9,306 nt of DNA from an uncultured Acidobacteriota bacterium. GTDB lineage: Bacteria > Acidobacteriota > Vicinamibacteria > Vicinamibacterales > SCN-69-37. Below, one piece after another: positions 6,153 to 9,306 of this stretch. The notes under the pieces are model-generated. The model ran no database searches. It had not been told where the DNA came from and worked only from the letters and a program-made list of their open reading frames with translations. Position 1 is the first letter of the stretch, and every line of letters begins with the position of its first letter. The DNA lies in NCBI GenBank assembly GCA_937880585.1, contig CALFMR010000336.1, positions 1 through 9,306 of the forward strand, in the 5' to 3' direction. Position numbers and translations under genes: made by a program.

Positions 6153-7718
6153 ATGAAGCGTCTGGCATTTGCGGTGGTGGTCGTGCTCGCCGGCGCGGCG
6201 CTGGCCGCGCGCGCGGCTGCGCCCACGGCCGTCGTCGCGCAGGGAACGCTGGTCGGCACGACGGACGACGGCGTGTCGATGTTTCTCGGCGTGCCGTTCG
6301 CGGCGCCGCCGGTCGGCAAGTTGCGATGGGCGCCCCCCACGCCTCCCGCGGCGTGGACCGGCGTGCGATCGGCGACCGCGTTCGCGCCCGCGTGCATCCA
6401 GACGCTCGCGCCGGGCGGCCACGAGCCGTGGACCAGCGAGTACATGAGTCCCGCCGGACCCGGCGTCTCCGAGGACTGCCTGTACCTGAACATCTGGACG
6501 CCGGCCACGCGCGCCGGATCGACGCGTCCCGCCGCGACGCTGCCCGTCCTCTTCTGGATCTACGGCGGTGGCTTCACCGAAGGCTCCGGCGCGGTGCCGG
6601 TCTACAACGGCGCGCATCTCGCGCGTCAGGGCCTCATCGTCGTCAACGTCAATTACCGCGTCGGCGCCCTCGGGTTCATGGCGCATCCGGAGCTGACGGC
6701 CGAGCAGGGCGGCGCGTCCGGCAACTACGGCCTGCAGGATCAGATCGCGGCGCTTCGCTGGGTGCGCGACAACATTGCGGCCTTCGGCGGCGATCCGACC
6801 CGGGTGACGATTGCCGGGCAGTCGGCCGGGGCCATGTCGGCGCAGGCGCTGCTCGTCTCGCCGATGGCGAAGGGGCTCTTCCGCGCGGCGATCGTGCAGA
6901 GCCCGGCCGCGCCGGGCACGAATGGCGTCTACGCGCCGCGTGCGGCAACCGAGCAGGCAGCCGTGGCGGCACTCGCTCGCGCGGGCGTTCATTCGATTGC
7001 CGAGGCACGGGCGCTTCCTGCCGACCGCGCGAACGGGTCGGGTGGACGCGCGCGACTCGTCGCCGACGGCCGCGTCATTCCGGAGGGTGAGTCGCACCCG
7101 TTCGCGAGCAACGTGCCGATGATGACCGGCTACACGCTGAACGACCTGTTCGTCTCACGGGCGCCGGCCACGGCCGCGAGCTGGAGAGCGGAAGCTGTCG
7201 CGCGGTACGGCGATCGGGCGGACGAGTTCCTCCGCTTCTATCCCGGCGCGACCGACGCCGAGGCCGCGCGATCCGCGCAGCGCGAAGCCGTGGATCGCGC
7301 GTTCAATCTGAAGCTCGTCGCGTGGCTCACCGCGCGCGGACCGGTGCCGCCGGTCTACGCCTATCTCTTCACGCACGTCGAGCCCGGCCCCAACTCCGCG
7401 CGCGAGGGCGCGTTCCACTCGTCGGAGCTGCCGTACGAGTTCGAGACGCTGGATCGATCGCCGGGCCGCAATTTCACCGACGTCGATCGCCAGCTCGCGG
7501 CGACGTTCTCGGGCTATGTCGCCAACTTCGTGAAGACGGGCGATCCGAACGGGGCGTCGCTGCCGCAGTGGCCCGCGATGACGCCCGAGAACAAGACGCT
7601 GATGGACATGGGCGATCGCGTGACGGCCACCCGCGCCGTTCCCGAGGGCGCCGACGCCATCATCGCGGCCGGTGCGCCGCCGGCACCGCCAACACGTGGC
7701 GGTGGCGCGGGGCGCTAG
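6153..7718 (+). CDS. Secreted type-B carboxylesterase
   Basis: A 521-residue alpha/beta-hydrolase of the carboxylesterase type B (COesterase) family, hydrolysing carboxylic esters outside the cytoplasm. A Sec signal peptide occupies about residues 1-23 (MKRLAFAVVVVLAGAALAA, Ala-rich cleavage region). Family landmarks follow in order: FLGVPFAAPPVG (44-55), SEDCLYLNIWTP (106-117), oxyanion-hole FWIYGGGFTEG (134-144), NVNYRVGALGF (165-175), and the nucleophile elbow GQSAG (222-226, Ser224; most members have GESAG). FHSSELPYEF (421-430) carries the likely catalytic histidine, His422. The expected glutamate falls in TGYTLNDLF (325-333), where Asp331 appears to take its place. WPAMTPENKTLM near 473-484 matches the usual C-terminal W-P-x-Y/M motif. 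The tail after residue 500 is Pro/Gly-rich and probably disordered. Length is normal for the family. The natural substrate cannot be inferred. Last of the plus-strand run after tRNA-Leu. Confidence 0.93.
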   Translation: MKRLAFAVVVVLAGAALAARAAAPTAVVAQGTLVGTTDDGVSMFLGVPFAAPPVGKLRWAPPTPPAAWTGVRSATAFAPACIQTLAPGGHEPWTSEYMSPAGPGVSEDCLYLNIWTPATRAGSTRPAATLPVLFWIYGGGFTEGSGAVPVYNGAHLARQGLIVVNVNYRVGALGFMAHPELTAEQGGASGNYGLQDQIAALRWVRDNIAAFGGDPTRVTIAGQSAGAMSAQALLVSPMAKGLFRAAIVQSPAAPGTNGVYAPRAATEQAAVAALARAGVHSIAEARALPADRANGSGGRARLVADGRVIPEGESHPFASNVPMMTGYTLNDLFVSRAPATAASWRAEAVARYGDRADEFLRFYPGATDAEAARSAQREAVDRAFNLKLVAWLTARGPVPPVYAYLFTHVEPGPNSAREGAFHSSELPYEFETLDRSPGRNFTDVDRQLAATFSGYVANFVKTGDPNGASLPQWPAMTPENKTLMDMGDRVTATRAVPEGADAIIAAGAPPAPPTRGGGAGR

Positions 7719-7902
7719 TCGCGCCGCGCGTTCCGGCCGTCAGGCGACTCGTCGTCCGAGGTGCGACGCGTGGCAGCCGTCGACGCCTTCAGGCAGCAGA
7801 GCGAGCAGCGCGGCTTGACGTTCGGGGCGACGCTCAGCATTGCCAGCCGTGCGTTCCGACGCCGCGCCATGGGGCGCGCCAGACCGCCGCGCGACGTTCC
7901 CG

Positions 7903-7920
7903 TAGTCCGGCATAGTCCGG
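7903..7920. repeat. Short tandem repeat TAGTCCGG x2
   Basis: TAGTCCGG occurs at 7903-7910 and again at 7913-7920, a period of 10 bases. The second copy is also flanked by CATA and TATG (7911-7914 and 7921-7924 region), a small dyad. It lies in the gap between the esterase and the 70-residue membrane protein. It could be a protein-binding site or chance. Confidence 0.4.
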
Positions 7921-7973
7921 TATGAATTCGGGTGTGATGAGAGCCGCGCCCTCGAAACGGCCTGCGCGCCACG

Positions 7974-8186
7974 TCAGCGCGCCGCACGCCGGCCGCGCAA
8001 GGTCCACGCCGCGCCGATGACGAAGCCAACGAGCGCGATTTCCAAGAGCTGATCGATCTCGAATCCGACCGCGCCCAAGCCACCGCCGTCGGCACGGACC
8101 ACAACGATCCACCCGATCACCCACGCGGCAACGGCCAACACGGCGCCGACGAGGCCGGCGAGGATGGCGGCGAGCCAGTCGTCCAT
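7974..8186 (-). CDS. Small membrane protein, two predicted transmembrane helices
   Basis: A 70-residue hydrophobic protein that I do not recognise. It starts MDDWLAAILAGLVGAVLAVA and has two predicted membrane segments at about residues 5-30 and 46-63, separated by a short loop RADGGGLGAVGFEID, and ends with a basic tail RGRRAAR. A hairpin with both ends in the cytoplasm is the simplest topology, the basic C-terminus agreeing with the positive-inside rule. The start codon ATG at 8186 lies 10 bases after the stop of the zinc-ribbon gene, so the two are probably one transcription unit. There is no clear Shine-Dalgarno sequence, so translation may depend on coupling. The hydrophobic pattern, position and lack of an alternative gene on the other strand support it, but without a family match it stays hypothetical. 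Confidence 0.6.
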   Translation of the reverse strand: MDDWLAAILAGLVGAVLAVAAWVIGWIVVVRADGGGLGAVGFEIDQLLEIALVGFVIGAAWTLRGRRAAR

Positions 8187-8196
8187 GCTGATCGCG

Positions 8197-8580
8197 TCAG
8201 GCGTTCCCGCAGTGCGGGCATTTCGCGCTCGCCTGCAGGCGCTTGTTCGAGCAGTGCGGGCAGACGACGAGCGTGCCCTGTGGTCGGGACAGCAGATAGA
8301 TGATGAGCCCGACGACGCTCGTGCACATGACGAGGACCATCCAGAGGACGGCGTTGTCCATGCCGCGGGACTTCGCGTCGCGCGCCACCCAGACGAGCAG
8401 GGCGATGTCGAGCGCAAGGATGACGACGAGCATGAACAGCGTCCCGCCGCAGCCGAGGCAACCCATCGCGGCGGCCGCGTTCGCCCCCGGATCGCGTCCT
8501 TGCGCGAGCACGGTCTGGAGCGCCGCGCCCAACCAGATCACTCCCGTGGCCATCCACGGACGAAGCCGTCGAGTCGTCAT
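8197..8580 (-). CDS. Membrane protein with C-terminal double-CPHC zinc ribbon
   Basis: A 127-residue hypothetical protein. MTTRRLRPW is followed by a hydrophobic stretch (10-25) ending LQTVLAQG, which looks like a signal peptide or first helix. MGCLGCGG (39-46) has a CxxC pair. Two strong membrane helices follow at about 47-67 and 78-98, joined by VARDAKSRGMDNAV; the W-V-x-R-D-A-x-x-R-G loop and IIYLLSRP end resemble the PLDc_N (phospholipase-D nuclease N-terminal) two-helix module. The tail is a zinc ribbon with CPHC at 107-110 and CPHC at 121-124, ten residues apart, followed by GNA. Such ribbons are usually cytoplasmic, binding Zn for structure or partner contact. ATG 8580 is preferred (GGGA six bases upstream); ATG 8592 would add four residues. 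It is the first gene of a two-gene minus-strand unit with a promoter candidate upstream. Function unknown. Confidence 0.78.
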   Translation of the reverse strand: MTTRRLRPWMATGVIWLGAALQTVLAQGRDPGANAAAAMGCLGCGGTLFMLVVILALDIALLVWVARDAKSRGMDNAVLWMVLVMCTSVVGLIIYLLSRPQGTLVVCPHCSNKRLQASAKCPHCGNA

Positions 8581-8653
8581 CGTGTGTCCCATCGAGTCGC
8601 CGCAGCCCGAGGTCCGAGCGGCAGCACGGTCGCCGTGTGACAAGGTGGCGGAA

Positions 8654-8682
8654 GTTCTAACACGCATACGTCGAGCTGACAA
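8654..8682 (-). promoter_or_regulatory. Sigma-70-like promoter for the two small membrane-protein genes
   Basis: On the minus strand TTGTCA (8682-8677; five of six matches to TTGACA) is followed after exactly 17 bases by TAGAAC (8659-8654; four of six to TATAAT). Transcription would start near 8647, about 65 bases before the ATG at 8580. The area is visibly less GC-rich than its surroundings. Confidence 0.5.
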
Positions 8683-8826
8683 CACCGAGGGAAGACGTGG
8701 CCTGCCGACACCTCTGGCTCGACGAGGATCACACGCGGACATATGGTGCGCTGCATCCCGAGCGCGCCGTCGGCCGACGCGCTCGAGACGCGCGCTGCGC
8801 GCCGGTACCGTGAGGCTGCAATGGCA

Positions 8827-8833
8827 AAGGGGG
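8827..8833 (+). promoter_or_regulatory. Shine-Dalgarno AAGGGGG for the glycosidase
   Basis: AAGGGGG lies five bases before the GTG at 8838. An in-frame TGA about 25 bases upstream of the GTG excludes an earlier start in that frame. Confidence 0.65.
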
Positions 8834-8837
8834 ACAT

Positions 8838-9306
8838 GTGGCCAGATCGCTAATACGTCATGCGTTGGGAATGCTCGGCGCGTTGGCGCTGATCTCCGGC
8901 TTGGCGACCGGGGCGATGCTCGTGAGCGCGGCGGAGCCGGCCGGTGTGACGCAGGTCGCCACGCTGCCCGAGGCGTCGGGTCAGGGACAGAGCCTCAACT
9001 CGCGCTTCCGAGGCGTCAACTGGGCGGACCCGCGGGACAATTTCATCCAGGACAACAACGTGCCGAGCGGTCTGTCGGCGGCCGACGACTACGCCACGAC
9101 CTACCGTAAGTCGACCCAGATCCTGGGGCAGTTCAAGACGCTATTGCACGCCAACACGGTCCGCCTGGGCATCAACCATGCGACGGTCAGCGGCGCCTGG
9201 TGGCAGAGCTACCGAGCGATCGTGGACGCGGCGACGGCGCTCGACATGAATGTCATCCTGTCGGTGTGGCCGGATCGCACCTTCAGACTCGTCGAGCCGA
9301 ACGCGA
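8838..9306 (+). CDS. Secreted cellulase-family (GH5-like) glycoside hydrolase, 5' part (runs off right edge)
   Basis: The GTG at 8838 opens a frame of 156 codons with no stop before the window edge. The N-terminus MARSLIRHALGMLGALALIS plus a hydrophobic run to about residue 31 (VSAAEPAG) is a Sec signal peptide. The mature start shows the first strands of a (beta/alpha)8 barrel of clan GH-A type: RFRGVNWADP (57-66; beta 1), NTVRLGINHATV (106-117; beta 2, with the R-x-G/R-x-N type pattern), an aromatic helix GAWWQSYRAIVDAA (119-132), and LDMNVILSVWP (135-145; beta 3). This order is typical of cellulase-family (GH5-like) enzymes that cleave beta-glycosidic bonds outside the cell. The catalytic acid/base (Asn-Glu on beta 4) and nucleophile (Glu on beta 7) would be beyond the window, so activity and exact family cannot be confirmed. 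The gene is divergent from the zinc-ribbon gene, with a 257-base gap between start codons. Confidence 0.7.
   Translation, partial: MARSLIRHALGMLGALALISGLATGAMLVSAAEPAGVTQVATLPEASGQGQSLNSRFRGVNWADPRDNFIQDNNVPSGLSAADDYATTYRKSTQILGQFKTLLHANTVRLGINHATVSGAWWQSYRAIVDAATALDMNVILSVWPDRTFRLVEPNA

Noticed and set aside
5967..7097. Minus-strand open frame of 376 codons opposite the esterase
   Set aside because: The composition is that of a reverse-complement shadow and the plus frame has all carboxylesterase landmarks.
7719..7973. A plus-strand continuation or second gene after the esterase
   Set aside because: The plus frames here are extensions of shadows with Arg-rich sequence and no ribosome-binding site. 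I see no convincing gene in this stretch apart from the weak 51-codon minus frame listed as a finding.
8577..8837. Minus-strand open frame of 86 codons in the gap before the glycosidase
   Set aside because: It covers the promoter candidate at 8654-8682 and overlaps the start of the zinc-ribbon gene in another frame, and it shows no conserved pattern. The gap is better read as regulatory DNA.
1..9306. Search for mobile elements, CRISPR, toxin-antitoxin or defence genes
   Set aside because: No transposase or integrase motif, terminal inverted repeats, regular spaced repeats, or paired toxin-antitoxin features are seen. The tRNA has no duplicated 3' end nearby that would mark an integration site.

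Overview
The window is GC-rich bacterial chromosomal DNA with closely packed genes on both strands. An ADOP/MacB-type permease, a Tat-exported Gfo/Idh/MocA oxidoreductase, a DUF6807 (PmoA-like) protein, a secreted type-B carboxylesterase and a cellulase-like glycosidase together suggest Acidobacteriota, most likely Vicinamibacteria (subdivision 6). This taxonomic call is an inference from gene content, not from a marker gene.

Layout, left to right. (1) 1-503, minus: N-terminal part of an ADOP-type ABC-transporter permease that runs off the left edge. (2) 612-1835, plus: a class I SAM methyltransferase with an extra C-terminal domain that looks PqqD-like, divergent from the permease. (3) 1854-4186, minus: a two-gene operon, DUF6807 then Gfo/Idh/MocA oxidoreductase, joined by a 4-base stop/start overlap. 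It converges on the methyltransferase with only 18 bases between the stop codons, and a small perfect hairpin sits there. (4) 4330-7718, plus: tRNA-Leu(UAA), a PhnB-like VOC protein, a class-V-fold PLP enzyme of the isopenicillin-N-epimerase type, and a secreted carboxylesterase, with gaps of about 30-45 bases. (5) 7719-7973: a short stretch with no convincing gene and a small tandem repeat. (6) 7974-8580, minus: two small membrane proteins, the first with a C-terminal double-CPHC zinc ribbon, preceded by a good sigma-70-like promoter. (7) 8838-9306, plus: the 5' part of a secreted cellulase-family (GH5-like) glycoside hydrolase, cut by the right edge.

Functionally the most coherent unit is the Gfo/DUF6807 pair. 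Both products carry export signals (Tat and Sec respectively) and they are translationally coupled, which fits extracytoplasmic handling of a sugar or related carbohydrate. The esterase and the partial glycosidase are also exported, so the region has a polymer- or glycoside-degrading flavour, but no transporter, regulator or complete saccharide pathway is present to name a substrate. I see no insertion sequence, phage gene, CRISPR array, toxin-antitoxin pair or recognisable defence system. Most genes are ordinary members of known families; the odd points are domain additions, active-site variants and a membrane topology puzzle listed in the findings.
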